Positions 41,771-50,296 of a stretch of 64,000 nucleotides of DNA are shown here, piece after piece. Position numbers and translations under genes: made by a program. How positions within the stretch are numbered: the first letter of the stretch is position 1; each line of letters opens with the position of its first letter. Under the pieces are notes generated by a model. The model did no database searches, had not been told where the DNA came from, and saw nothing but the letters and a program-made list of their open reading frames with translations. Source of the stretch: Asticcacaulis excentricus CB 48 (GTDB lineage Bacteria; Pseudomonadota; Alphaproteobacteria; Caulobacterales; Caulobacteraceae); the NCBI RefSeq assembly GCF_000175215.2, contig NC_014816.1, positions 2,167,001 through 2,231,000 on the forward strand, written 5' to 3'.

Positions 41771-43274
41771 CGAACGTCACCCCCTGGGCCAGAGGCAAGC
41801 TGCGGCCATAGTTAATAGTGTTGGTGGCGCGCCGCATATAGGCCTTCCAGGAATCCGAGCCCGATTCGCGCCCGCCACCGGTTTCTTTTTCACCGCCGAA
41901 GGCACCGCCGATTTCAGCGCCGGACGGCCCGATATTGACATTGGCGATGCCGCAATCCGAGCCGGCGGCGGAGACAAACAGCTCGGCTTCGCGGATGTCA
42001 TTGGTGAAGATCGAAGACGACAGTCCCGCGCCGACGGCGTTTTGCATGGCGATCGCGTCTTCTATATTTCCATACTTCATGATGTAAAGAATTGGCGCGA
42101 AGGTTTCACGCAACACCGGCCCCGCATGAGCGTCCATTTCGACAATGGCGGGACGGACATAGTAGCTGTCCTTGCCGTTCACATCGACCCGCGCCCCGCC
42201 GGTGACCTTTCCGCCGACGCTGCGCGCCTCGTCGAGAGCCCTCTCAAACAGAGCAAAGGCATGCGCGTCGATCAGCGGCCCAATCAGCGTGCCCTCTTCC
42301 AACGGATGCCCGACCTTCACCGAAGCATAGGCCTGCTTCAGCCGGGGCACGAAGGTGTCGTAAAGGCTTTCGTGCACGAACAGGCGACGCAGGGTGGTGC
42401 AGCGCTGCCCCGCCGTGCCCATGGCCGCAAAGGCCACGCCGCGAAGAGCCAGATCGAGGTCCGCCGACGGCGCGATAATGGCGGCATTATTGCCCCCCAG
42501 CTCCAGCAGGGCGCGCGCAAAGCGAGCGGCCAGCTTTGGGCCGACGGCGCGGCCCATGGCCGTTGAGCCGGTTGCCGAGACCAGCGGCACCTTCTCGTGC
42601 TCGACCAGCGCTTCACCGACCTCTTTACCGCCGATGATAAGCGCCGACAGGCCTTCGGGCATGGCATGACCCGCGGCCTTATAGGCGGCGACGGCGCGGT
42701 CAAACAGGGCATGGGTGGCCAGCGCCGTCAGAGGCGTCTTTTCCGACGGCTTCCACACAATGGCGTCGCCGCACACCAACGCCAGACAGGCGTTCCACGC
42801 CCAGACGGCAACCGGGAAGTTGAAGGCAGAAATGATACCGACCACGCCAAGCGGGTGCCAGGTCTCCATCATACGGTGTTCGGCGCGCTCGGTGGCGATA
42901 GTCAGGCCGTACAGTTGCCGCGACAGGCCGACTGCGAAGTCGCAGATATCGATCATTTCCTGCACTTCGCCGAGGCCTTCGGACGTGACCTTACCGGCCT
43001 CAATCGACACCAGCTTGCCCAGCGCGTCCTTGTGCGCACGTAGCTCTTCGCCGAACAGGCGCACCAGTTCGCCGCGCTTGGGCGCCGGGATCAGGCGCCA
43101 TTTGAGAAACGCTTCGTGCGCGGTGTCGATGTGTGCTTTCGCCTGATCAACCGGGGTTTCGACCACTTCCCCGATCAGCTCGCCGGTATTGGGCGAATGG
43201 ACCTTTAGTGTCCCGCCTGTGTGGCCTCCGGTCACGCCCAGAGATTCAAGCAAAATACGTGTATCCGCGCTCAT
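41763..43274 (-). CDS. amaB: L-aminoadipate-semialdehyde dehydrogenase (ALDH7 family)
   Basis: 503 residues. Aldehyde dehydrogenase with nucleophile Cys292 (GQRCTTLRR) and general base Glu258 (LLELGGNN). The C-terminal stretch GGAFGGEKETGGGRESGSD is characteristic of ALDH7/antiquitin. It oxidises 2-aminoadipate 6-semialdehyde, which is in equilibrium with piperideine-6-carboxylate, the product of pipecolate oxidase encoded just upstream. ATG is preceded by GGGAAGAC. It forms a run with gcdH, the CoA-transferase and the TPP enzyme. Confidence 0.93.
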   Translation of the reverse strand: MSADTRILLESLGVTGGHTGGTLKVHSPNTGELIGEVVETPVDQAKAHIDTAHEAFLKWRLIPAPKRGELVRLFGEELRAHKDALGKLVSIEAGKVTSEGLGEVQEMIDICDFAVGLSRQLYGLTIATERAEHRMMETWHPLGVVGIISAFNFPVAVWAWNACLALVCGDAIVWKPSEKTPLTALATHALFDRAVAAYKAAGHAMPEGLSALIIGGKEVGEALVEHEKVPLVSATGSTAMGRAVGPKLAARFARALLELGGNNAAIIAPSADLDLALRGVAFAAMGTAGQRCTTLRRLFVHESLYDTFVPRLKQAYASVKVGHPLEEGTLIGPLIDAHAFALFERALDEARSVGGKVTGGARVDVNGKDSYYVRPAIVEMDAHAGPVLRETFAPILYIMKYGNIEDAIAMQNAVGAGLSSSIFTNDIREAELFVSAAGSDCGIANVNIGPSGAEIGGAFGGEKETGGGRESGSDSWKAYMRRATNTINYGRSLPLAQGVTFDV

Positions 43275-43316
43275 CTGTCTTCCCTTTTCATCCGCCCATA
43301 ACTCCGGGGCGGATGT

Positions 43317-44606
43317 TCAAAACCTGTGTTCCACGGCGTGTAGCACCGCCGCACCCGCCTCGTAATAAACCTCTTTGGCCGTCCGGTGCTTCGCCTCTTG
43401 AGGCGTTGTCACCGGCAGCGGCAAATCGTCTTCAGATAACTTCCCCAGCACGTGCTCGGCCAGAATCCGCCCCATAACTGTGCCCGGCGCGATACCACGG
43501 CCATTATAGCCCGACACGCCGACCACCCCATCTGCGAAGCGATGGAAGCGCGGCAGGTTGTCCTCGGTCATGCCGATATAGCCGTACCATTCGTGTTCGA
43601 AACCGATGCCTCTGAGCGCCGGAAACAACCGCGTCATAGCGCGTTGCCCCCAGCCGCTATGCACGCCCTGAGCCGGCCCGCGCAAAGCCCCGACGCTGCC
43701 GAAGACGAGCCTTCCGGCGGCATCCATTCTAAAGGAGGATAGAACCTCGGCCGTGTCCCAGGCCCCGTGCCCTTCCGGCAAAATGTGGCGCAAAATATTT
43801 TCTGGCAAGGGCGTCGTGGCGCAGTTGAAATAGGGCAGATATACCTGCTCCTTACGGATGATCTCCCACGGCCCCTTGGTGTAGGCATCGGTCGCCATGA
43901 TCACTCTGGGCGCGGTCACCGAGCCGCCGGTCGTCGTCACTCGCCACTGATCATTGGCCGCCGCGATCTGTTCCACAGGGCTTTCACAGCGGATGTCGAC
44001 GCCAGCCGCCACCGCCGCCGTGGCGAGACCACGCACATAGGCAAGGGGTTGAATCACTCCGGCGCGTCGATCGAGGAGCGCCATCGGATAGGCGTCCGTG
44101 CCGACCATCCGCCGCGTTTCGGCCGCATCCAGCAACTGCACATCGGCTCCGCGTCCCTGCCACTGCTGTGCCCGGTCACGCAGTTCGCGCACCCCCGCCT
44201 CACCCACGGCGCAATGCAGCGTCCCTTCGCGGCGCAATTCGCAAGGAATGGCGTGTTTATCGACGCGCGCGAATACCTCCGCCGGGCCATTACCGAGCAC
44301 CTGCAACAGTCGCTCGCCATGCACCGGCCCCAGCACCTTGGGCAGTTCATCGGGCATCACCCACATGCCGGCATTGACCAGCCCGACATTGCGCCCGGCC
44401 CCGCCAAAGCCAATCTCACGTGCCTCGATCACTACCACTTTCGCACCGGCTTCGGCGAGGGTCAGAGCCGCTGACAGGCCGGTATAGCCCGCCCCCACCA
44501 CGGCAACATCGGCACGCAGATCACCGCTCAGCGCCACGGTCGCCGGCGCGGCGGGGGCCGTGGCAGCCCATAATCCGTGGGTAAGGGGCTCAAGCGCAGG
44601 GGCCAA
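43317..44606 (-). CDS. amaA: L-pipecolate oxidase (FAD-dependent DAO family)
   Basis: 429 residues. The N-terminal Rossmann loop DVAVVGAGYTGLSAAL binds FAD. The C terminus has GVSGYNGRGIAPGTVMGRILAEH, typical of D-amino-acid-oxidase-type flavoenzymes in pipecolate and gamma-glutamylputrescine oxidation. Together with the ALDH7 gene it matches AmaA-AmaB of Pseudomonas lysine catabolism. The only workable start is TTG 44604-44606, because a TGA lies two codons upstream and no Met occurs until about residue 80; GAGA is a weak ribosome binding site. First gene of the operon. Confidence 0.87.
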   Translation of the reverse strand: MAPALEPLTHGLWAATAPAAPATVALSGDLRADVAVVGAGYTGLSAALTLAEAGAKVVVIEAREIGFGGAGRNVGLVNAGMWVMPDELPKVLGPVHGERLLQVLGNGPAEVFARVDKHAIPCELRREGTLHCAVGEAGVRELRDRAQQWQGRGADVQLLDAAETRRMVGTDAYPMALLDRRAGVIQPLAYVRGLATAAVAAGVDIRCESPVEQIAAANDQWRVTTTGGSVTAPRVIMATDAYTKGPWEIIRKEQVYLPYFNCATTPLPENILRHILPEGHGAWDTAEVLSSFRMDAAGRLVFGSVGALRGPAQGVHSGWGQRAMTRLFPALRGIGFEHEWYGYIGMTEDNLPRFHRFADGVVGVSGYNGRGIAPGTVMGRILAEHVLGKLSEDDLPLPVTTPQEAKHRTAKEVYYEAGAAVLHAVEHRF

Positions 44607-44701
44607 AGTTCATTCTCTTGCGTAATGGATAAACCGGTTGTACCGTGCCTTAGGGGCCTCAACAAGGGTCATTTTGACAAGAACTCATTCCGAAATAGAA
44701 T

Positions 44702-45598
44702 ATGCTTTCACCTCGCCGCTTTCTCCCCTCTCTATCGCTTCTGGCCGCGTTCGAAGCCACGGCGCGGCTAGGTTCGGTCACCGCTGCTGCTCGCGAATTG
44801 AACCTGACCCAAAGCGCTGTAAGCCGTCAGATCGCTGCGCTGGAGGCGCAGTTGGAGGTCGAACTGTTCCACCGTGAACGCCAGACGGTACGCCTGACTG
44901 CGGGCGGTGAGGCCTATGCGCGTGAAGTGCGCGAAGCGTTGAAAATCATCTCATCGGCGTCCTTATCCCTCCGGGCCAATCCTCACGGCGGGACGCTCAA
45001 ACTGGCCATCCTGCCAACCTTCGGCACGCGCTGGCTGGCCCCGCGCCTACCTGATTTTTTGCGCAACAATTCGGGCATCCAGGTCAATCTGATCACACGC
45101 ATCGGTGTCTTCGATTTCCGTAGCGAAGGGCTCGATGCCGCCATCCATTTCGGCCGCCCCGGCTGGCCCGGCGCGGAAAGTGCGCTTTTGCGCCCGGAAG
45201 TGGTGATCCCGGCCTGCGCCCCGGAGCTTAAGGCGCAATATGGCTTTGCCGAACCCGCCGATCTGCGTCAGGCGCCTTTACTGCACCTGACCTCGCGCCC
45301 CGACGCTTGGGAAAACTGGCTTGAGGCACACAGCGCTCCCTCCGACCACGTCCACGGTATGTTGTTCGATCAGTTCGCAACCCTAGCTCAGGTGGCGCGC
45401 TCTGGTCTTGGTGTCGCGCTATTGCCCCAGTTTCTGGCCGAAGAAGAGTTTGCCTCCGGCTCGCTGGTGCCGGCGCTGGAGGCCCCGTTAAGCACCGGCG
45501 AAGCCTACCACCTCGTCTGGCCCGCTGAGCGCAGCAATCACCCGCCGCTCAAGGCCTTCCGTGACTGGCTGCTAAAAGAGACGGCGACTTACAGATAA
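44702..45598 (+). CDS. LysR-family regulator (GcvA-like) of the pipecolate locus
   Basis: 298 residues. HTH stretch GSVTAAARELNLTQSAVSRQI and an effector domain from about 90. The layout (LAAFEATARLGS start, FDFRSEGLDAAIHFG) is that of the GcvA/AmpR branch. Divergent from amaA with 95 bases between the starts, so control of that operon is likely. The next gene, a mu-crystallin-type reductase, follows by 9 bases and is probably cotranscribed. Confidence 0.87.
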   Translation: MLSPRRFLPSLSLLAAFEATARLGSVTAAARELNLTQSAVSRQIAALEAQLEVELFHRERQTVRLTAGGEAYAREVREALKIISSASLSLRANPHGGTLKLAILPTFGTRWLAPRLPDFLRNNSGIQVNLITRIGVFDFRSEGLDAAIHFGRPGWPGAESALLRPEVVIPACAPELKAQYGFAEPADLRQAPLLHLTSRPDAWENWLEAHSAPSDHVHGMLFDQFATLAQVARSGLGVALLPQFLAEEEFASGSLVPALEAPLSTGEAYHLVWPAERSNHPPLKAFRDWLLKETATYR

Positions 45599-45607
45599 GG
45601 AAACCCC

Positions 45608-46501
45608 ATGCGCCTGATTAACGCCGACGAACTCAGAACAGCCCTACCCTATGAGCGGTTGGTGCGTGCGCTACCCGAGCGGTTGTTAGCGGGGGCAATG
45701 ACACCGCAACGTCCGGTCTTCGATCTGGGGCACGCCGCTTCTTTGTTACTGATGCCGGCGTGGTCATCAAACCTCGGTGGGGTAAAGATCGTGCATGTGA
45801 CCCCTGAAAACGCGATGCGGCGCCTACCCTGCGTGGCGGCTTCTTATCTCATCTTTGATGGTGAAACCCACCGACACCTCGCGTTGATTGACGGCGAAGA
45901 ACTGACTGCCCGGCGCACAGCCGCCGTTGCCGCCGTTGCCATGAACCGGCTGGCAAAACCTGACGCGGCCCGCTTACTCCTGATCGGGTCGGGTCGGATT
46001 GCCTCAGAGATACCTTTCGCCTTCCGCGCGGTCCGTAACCTCAAAAGCGTGTCGGTCTTCAGCCCCACGCGAGACAATGCCGAAACGCTTGTCCTGCGCC
46101 TGATTGATGCCGGGTTCGACGCAATAGTGTGTGAAGATATTGCACAACAGATCCGATACAGTGACCTCATTGCCTGCGCGACCCTAAGTCAGACGCCGTG
46201 GATTGAGGGGCGTTACCTTAGCGACCAGCATATCTCTTTGATTGGCGGGTTTACGCCTGACATGCGCGAAGCCGATAAAGACACGCTGCGCCGCGCCAGG
46301 GTTTACATTGATACAGAAGCGGCCCTTGGGACCGCAGGTGATCTTGAAGGGCTGAGTGGGGATCAGGTCGCAGGACAGTTGCGCGATCTTTGCGACCCTA
46401 TGTTTAAGGTCGATGAAGGACTGAGTGTTTTCAAGAGCGTGGGTGAGGCGGCTCAGGACCTTGCTACAGCGCAGGTGCTGTTTGATAGCCTCAACGGGTA
46501 A
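45608..46501 (+). CDS. ornithine cyclodeaminase/mu-crystallin family; probable cyclic ketimine reductase
   Basis: 297 residues, AAGGAAACCCC before ATG 45608. NAD(P)-binding stretch LLLIGSGRIASEI (near 125-137), and LLLMPAWSS and ALIDGEELTARRTAA near the substrate site. The family comprises ornithine cyclodeaminase, alanine dehydrogenase and mu-crystallin, which reduces cyclic ketimines such as piperideine-2-carboxylate. Beside pipecolate oxidase and aminoadipate-semialdehyde dehydrogenase, a piperideine-2-carboxylate reductase (feeding L-pipecolate from D-lysine) fits best. Activity is inferred. Confidence 0.75.
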   Translation: MRLINADELRTALPYERLVRALPERLLAGAMTPQRPVFDLGHAASLLLMPAWSSNLGGVKIVHVTPENAMRRLPCVAASYLIFDGETHRHLALIDGEELTARRTAAVAAVAMNRLAKPDAARLLLIGSGRIASEIPFAFRAVRNLKSVSVFSPTRDNAETLVLRLIDAGFDAIVCEDIAQQIRYSDLIACATLSQTPWIEGRYLSDQHISLIGGFTPDMREADKDTLRRARVYIDTEAALGTAGDLEGLSGDQVAGQLRDLCDPMFKVDEGLSVFKSVGEAAQDLATAQVLFDSLNG

Positions 46502-46578
46502 ACAACAGACCCGAGTGAAGAAAGGGCTTTTCAGCGCTCAATTGCCCGCATAGTCTTAAGAAAACTTGGGAGATCGCC

Positions 46579-47130
46579 ATGGGCATTCTGGCCAGCCTCT
46601 TTAAATCCAGAAGCTCAGAGATACATGATCTGCCTGACCGGCGCCTCATGACGCAAGCCTACCTGCCGGCATTTGCAGCCCTCAAGGGCGATCTTCTTTT
46701 CATTGGATGCCGAGGATATAACCGGGGCTATTACCGCCAGCTGGAGCAACAGGGCGCGCGCGCCTGGACGACGGACATTGATCCGCGCTCAGCACGCTTT
46801 GGACACCGTCAACGCCATCGCACCGGCGATATCTGTGAAGCGCAAATGTTGTTTCCTGATCTCGTGTTTGACGGCGTGATCTGTAATGGCGTTCTGGGCT
46901 ATGGCGTGAATGCGCGCGATCAGCAGGTCAGGGCGATTGACGCGCTTGCCGCCATTCTGAAGCCTGGAGGTCACCTTTTAATCGGGTGGAATACCGATAA
47001 GATTGAGGACCCTATTGAGGCCGGGCTATTAGAGAAGGATTTTTTACCGGCACCCTTTGCTGGTCACGGCCCGCGGGTCACGTTTAAAGAGGTCACGCAC
47101 GTTTATGACCACCTGGTCCGCCGAGGGTGA
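46579..47130 (+). CDS. class I SAM-dependent methyltransferase-like protein
   Basis: 183 residues, GGGAG before ATG 46579. Motif-I-like LLFIGCRGYNRGYY is an altered form of the usual glycine loop, followed by TTDIDPRSARFG (motif II acidic) and GVICNGVLGYGV, then ILKPGGHLLIGWN. The pattern is of a small class I methyltransferase; substrate unknown. It stands alone between the pipecolate locus and the ArdC-like gene, convergent with the latter by 8 bases. Confidence 0.65.
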   Translation: MGILASLFKSRSSEIHDLPDRRLMTQAYLPAFAALKGDLLFIGCRGYNRGYYRQLEQQGARAWTTDIDPRSARFGHRQRHRTGDICEAQMLFPDLVFDGVICNGVLGYGVNARDQQVRAIDALAAILKPGGHLLIGWNTDKIEDPIEAGLLEKDFLPAPFAGHGPRVTFKEVTHVYDHLVRRG

Positions 47131-47138
47131 GCGAGCCT

Positions 47139-48065
47139 TTAAGCGCCAGGCTGAGCAGGCGTTGAAAAGTCTTTGAGGAATGAGACGGCCCTCTGCGCGG
47201 CACCTGACGCGGAAAAGATGGCTCGGTTGTCGGATTTCAAAACAGATAGCCACTGGCCTATATAGCGGACATGGTCGGGTCTGGGCGTGGTTGAAAGACC
47301 GAAATCGGCGCATAAAAAAGCGGCCCCGAGCTCGGCCACAAGTTCTTCCATAGCATAGGCGTGGTCTCCAAACTGGCGCCCAAACTGCCGGGCGAGACGC
47401 GTCTGATGACCGCTCCAGTGGGTGAGCTCGTGCAAGAGGGTGGCGTACCAGGCCTGCGACACGGTCTGGGTGTCAGTCCCAAAGAAGCGGTCCTGATCTG
47501 GCATCGCAATAAAATCGGCGGCAGGGGAGAAGAAGGCGTCTTCGCCGCCGATATGTACCCGCGCGCCGGTGGCCTCGATAAAACGGTCAAGATCTTCCCG
47601 GCGCGCAAGACTTTGCGGCGTCTGGTGCTTATCCGGTGTCAAAAGGCCGTCAACCTGAGCTTCGTTGAAAACAAAGGCCGAGCGCGCAACAAAAGCACTC
47701 CGGCTGCGCAAAACCTCTCGCTCATCACCTTCAGAGCCCTCGTCTCGTGCAAGCATTTTAAAGAAAACAATCTGTGTGGCTTTCTCCCCTTTACGCACCT
47801 GAGCCCTTTGCTTTTGCCATTGGCGATAGGTTCCCCAGCGACCTTTAGTGAAGCCCCGGCGGTCGGCCGCGACCCACAAGGCAATGAGATTGATGCCACG
47901 GTAGGAAAGCCCGCTCTCCACGTTTTGAGGCGCAAGCACCGACGACCCGCTGCGATGCCAGGGCAGATGGAAGTCTTCGTTACCCGCACCAGCCTCAATA
48001 GCCAGAACAATCTGACGCGTAATCTGTGAATGAATATCGGAGGCGTCTGACAGCGATGATGACAT
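47139..48065 (-). CDS. ArdC-like antirestriction / zincin metallopeptidase-domain protein
   Basis: 308 residues. The N-terminal ssDNA-binding ArdC domain (about 10-130) has YRGINLIALW and GRWGTYRQWQKQRAQVRKGEK. The C-terminal zincin domain has LHELTHWSGH (His212, Glu213, His216) and a downstream acidic helix MEELVAELGAAFLC. Such genes are carried by plasmids and integrative elements, where ArdC protects incoming DNA from restriction. No conjugation genes are present around it, so it is probably a leftover of a mobile element near tRNA-Gly. Confidence 0.88.
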   Translation of the reverse strand: MSSSLSDASDIHSQITRQIVLAIEAGAGNEDFHLPWHRSGSSVLAPQNVESGLSYRGINLIALWVAADRRGFTKGRWGTYRQWQKQRAQVRKGEKATQIVFFKMLARDEGSEGDEREVLRSRSAFVARSAFVFNEAQVDGLLTPDKHQTPQSLARREDLDRFIEATGARVHIGGEDAFFSPAADFIAMPDQDRFFGTDTQTVSQAWYATLLHELTHWSGHQTRLARQFGRQFGDHAYAMEELVAELGAAFLCADFGLSTTPRPDHVRYIGQWLSVLKSDNRAIFSASGAAQRAVSFLKDFSTPAQPGA

Positions 48066-48587
48066 GGGTCGATCTCGGTTCAGGCCGGCAAGGGCCTTCG
48101 TTTTCTAACAAAGCAAAGCTTTTACGGAGGTTTACAGATACGCAGCCTACGCGGAGAATAGAGCCCCAGGGTGGCAATGACAGAAATACCACTTAACCGC
48201 GCATTTGTAAATGCCGCAACCCCCTGGAGGCCGCCCTGCGCAGGTGCCCACAGCTTTACCCTTACACTGCCACGGAGGAGAGACCGGCGGCATGCCGTCT
48301 GGCCATACGAAAGTGCGTCTTGGCGATCATTGCGTGCACCTAGCCGCACCTGTAGACACGGCGCTTCAATGGCCACAATGGAGTTGCTCGTTTACCTAGG
48401 GCCTTCAGCGCACCCCTAGGAAACCCAACGCCTTCCTCGTGAATTAGCGCCTACCGACAACTTTTAGGCTAAACAAACCTTTCTTTTGATAACTTAAAGA
48501 CTATCAAATTTATTGTTTTTAATAGCTTTTGGATTATCGAAGATGTATGATTTGATAATCTTTGCATTATAGCAGTATGGACCAAAC
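48066..48587. promoter_or_regulatory. intergenic region with operator array before the HTH/Fic pair
   Basis: No gene is convincing in the first 400 bases. From about 48470 the DNA turns markedly A/T-rich and carries four sites related to TTTGATAA: TTTGATA (48485-48491), TATCAAA (48502-48508, its exact reverse complement), GATTATC (48532-48538) and GATAATC (48554-48560, exact reverse complement). They end 27 bases before the HTH start. Probably autoregulatory binding sites of the HTH protein. Confidence 0.55.
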
Positions 48588-49049
48588 ATGCATCCTGACA
48601 TGCGCATCCTTGGCCGGAGTGCACTCGACCGCCGCTTACAAGCGGTGGACGTTGACGCTTTCAAGGTGCCCGGTAGCTGGGCGCGCGCCATCCGTGAAGT
48701 GTTGGGCATGACCACGCGCCAGATGGCGCAGCGCCTCGGTGTGTCGCAGCCGCGCGTCGTCGCGATGGAAAAGGCCGAAGAAAACAAATCCATCACGCTT
48801 GAATCGTTAGAGCGCGCGGCAAGAGCGCTTGACTGTGAGCTGGTCTATGCCTTCGTGCCCCGCCAGCCTCTGGAGCAGATGGTGCAGGAACACGCACTGA
48901 ACGCGGCAGCGCGGAAGCTCAAGCCCACCAGCCACACCATGGCGCTTGAAGCGCAGTCGCTTCCGAGCCGGATGCATCAAGAGCAAATTCAGCGCCTTGC
49001 CGCAGAAATGATCGCCAAAGGCGACAACACGATTTGGGAGGTTGAATGA
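48588..49049 (+). CDS. HTH XRE-type 'mobile mystery protein A' (probable antitoxin/regulator)
   Basis: 153 residues. The HTH segment (about 38-90) is MTTRQMAQRLGVSQPRVVAMEKAEE. The N-terminal DLDRRL-like RSALDRRLQAVD and C-terminal helical tail match the first partner of the 'mobile mystery' A/B pair. It is followed by the Fic gene with a 4-base ATGA overlap. By analogy with two-gene Fic modules, it probably represses the operon, using the A/T-rich inverted repeats upstream. That it neutralises the Fic protein is not established. Confidence 0.82.
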   Translation: MHPDMRILGRSALDRRLQAVDVDAFKVPGSWARAIREVLGMTTRQMAQRLGVSQPRVVAMEKAEENKSITLESLERAARALDCELVYAFVPRQPLEQMVQEHALNAAARKLKPTSHTMALEAQSLPSRMHQEQIQRLAAEMIAKGDNTIWEVE

Positions 49050-49633
49050 GTGACCCGCTGTTCGAGCAGGATGATGCGGCAACGCCACTCACGCGCGAAG
49101 AGCGGGACGATTTAATTCCATCCTACATCACCCAGCGTTCCGAACTGAACGAGGCGGAACAAGCAAACATCTTCGACGCGGAGCAATGGGCCTTCAAACG
49201 TATTCGCAACGTGCTCGATGAGATGTTCCTCAAATCACTCCACAAGCGCATGCTGGGTAAGGTCTGGCGCTGGGCCGGGAAAATCCGGCAGACCGAGCGC
49301 AACATCGGCGTCGAACCGTACCGCATCGAAATGGAGCTGGCGCAGCTCGTCGGCGATGTCCGGTACTGGGTCGAATACAACACCTTCCCGCCGGATGAAA
49401 TCGCCGCGCGCTTTCATCATCGTTTGGTGTTCATCCACCCGTTTCCCAACGGCAACGGTCGTCACGCGCGCCTCGCCACCGATCTTCTGTTGCATGCGCT
49501 TGGCCGTGAGCGCTTCACCTGGGGGCGTGTCAATCTCGTCAACGCGAGCGACACGCGTCGGCTCTACATCGCCGCCTTGCGTGCAGCGGACAACCACGAC
49601 ATGGAGCCGTTGCTGCAGTTTGTCAGGTCCTAG
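49046..49633 (+). CDS. Fic-domain 'mobile mystery protein B'
   Basis: 195 residues. The Fic core HPFPNGNGRHAR starts at catalytic His131 and includes the phosphate-binding NGNGR. Fic enzymes transfer AMP or similar groups from nucleotides to protein hydroxyls. Near the N terminus RSELNEAEQAN (31-41) places Ser32 and Glu36 in the spacing of the Fic inhibitory S/T-x3-E motif, though followed by Ala rather than Gly/Asn. Translationally coupled to the HTH gene. Together they may form a toxin-antitoxin-like module on a mobile remnant. Confidence 0.87.
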   Translation: MSDPLFEQDDAATPLTREERDDLIPSYITQRSELNEAEQANIFDAEQWAFKRIRNVLDEMFLKSLHKRMLGKVWRWAGKIRQTERNIGVEPYRIEMELAQLVGDVRYWVEYNTFPPDEIAARFHHRLVFIHPFPNGNGRHARLATDLLLHALGRERFTWGRVNLVNASDTRRLYIAALRAADNHDMEPLLQFVRS

Positions 49634-50015
49634 ACCAGCAAGATATTTGAACCACGCAATCGCCTGATTTGGCATGCTGGGAGCGCACACCCTCACGCCG
49701 CTAACCGCGAAGGCTGTCCATGGCCGCTGGTTCATCGTTTCCGATATGTCTATCGCTGTTGCTAAGGGCTGAACTACCTGCCGATGCCGTTATCGCTCGC
49801 ATGCTACGCTGCGGCACAGCTAGGGTGTCATCATTTGCAGGGCGATAGTCAGACGGCTGTATGAAGTGAGAGGCCCGATCAACGCGCAAAAACCGTCGGA
49901 GAACCTGGAAATCCGTGTCGGTCGAATCTCTAAATTTTTCTACACAGAACCTACACAGGCCAAAATCGTGAAAAATAATCTTTATTTTTCAGAAACTTAA
50001 AAGAATCCAAATATA
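49634..50015. other. intergenic region between the Fic gene and tRNA-Gly
   Basis: About 380 bases with no gene I can support. The last 100 bases are A/T-rich, containing CTACACAGAACCTACACAGG, a near-direct repeat of CTACACAG. No integrase tail and no second copy of the tRNA 3' end were found here. This is where an element integrated into the tRNA would be expected to end. Confidence 0.4.
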
Positions 50016-50089
50016 TGGAGCGGGTGAAGGGAATCGAACCCTCGTATTCAGCTTGGGAAGCTGCTGCTCTACCATTGAGCTACACCCGC
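50016..50089 (-). tRNA. tRNA-Gly (CCC)
   Basis: A 74-base cloverleaf read on the minus strand. Acceptor arms GCGGGTG and CACCCGC, D arm GCTC/GAGC, T arm GAGGG-TTCGATT-CCCTT, discriminator T and encoded CCA (50018-50016). The anticodon loop is TTCCCAA, giving anticodon CCC. Close to the E. coli glyU pattern. The pair at positions 27-43 appears to be a G-A mismatch. It is the only tRNA in the window and its 3' end faces the mobile remnant. Confidence 0.95.
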
Positions 50090-50296
50090 GTCTGAGGCGG
50101 CAAGGCCAGCGCCAAAAATCCTTTCCCAAAAAGTGTGCAGAACTTTTTGGAAGCCGTAAGGCCTTTCGACGTCCCGCTCTAATGCCTCAGCGTGCCCGTC
50201 TCTGTCAACACGAACCCTACCCCGTCGCCATTTGCTCCACAGGGCGGCCATGCGACTCAATGTGCGCAGGGGATAAATAGCCAGCACTCTGAAATC

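Noticed and set aside
44674..44701. TTGACA, 16 bases, TAGAAT: near-consensus sigma70 boxes between amaA and the LysR gene
   Set aside because: The -10 box ends at the base before the LysR ATG, so transcription would begin after the start codon, and no in-frame downstream start exists. Left out as a promoter call; it may be chance.
48171..48419. 82-residue frame upstream of the HTH/Fic pair
   Set aside because: No ribosome binding site, Arg/Pro/Ser-rich and unrecognisable; probably chance.
49634..50015. Attachment site (att) duplicating the 3' end of tRNA-Gly
   Set aside because: I searched the flanking sequence by eye for a second copy of the T-arm/acceptor sequence of the tRNA and found none in the window.
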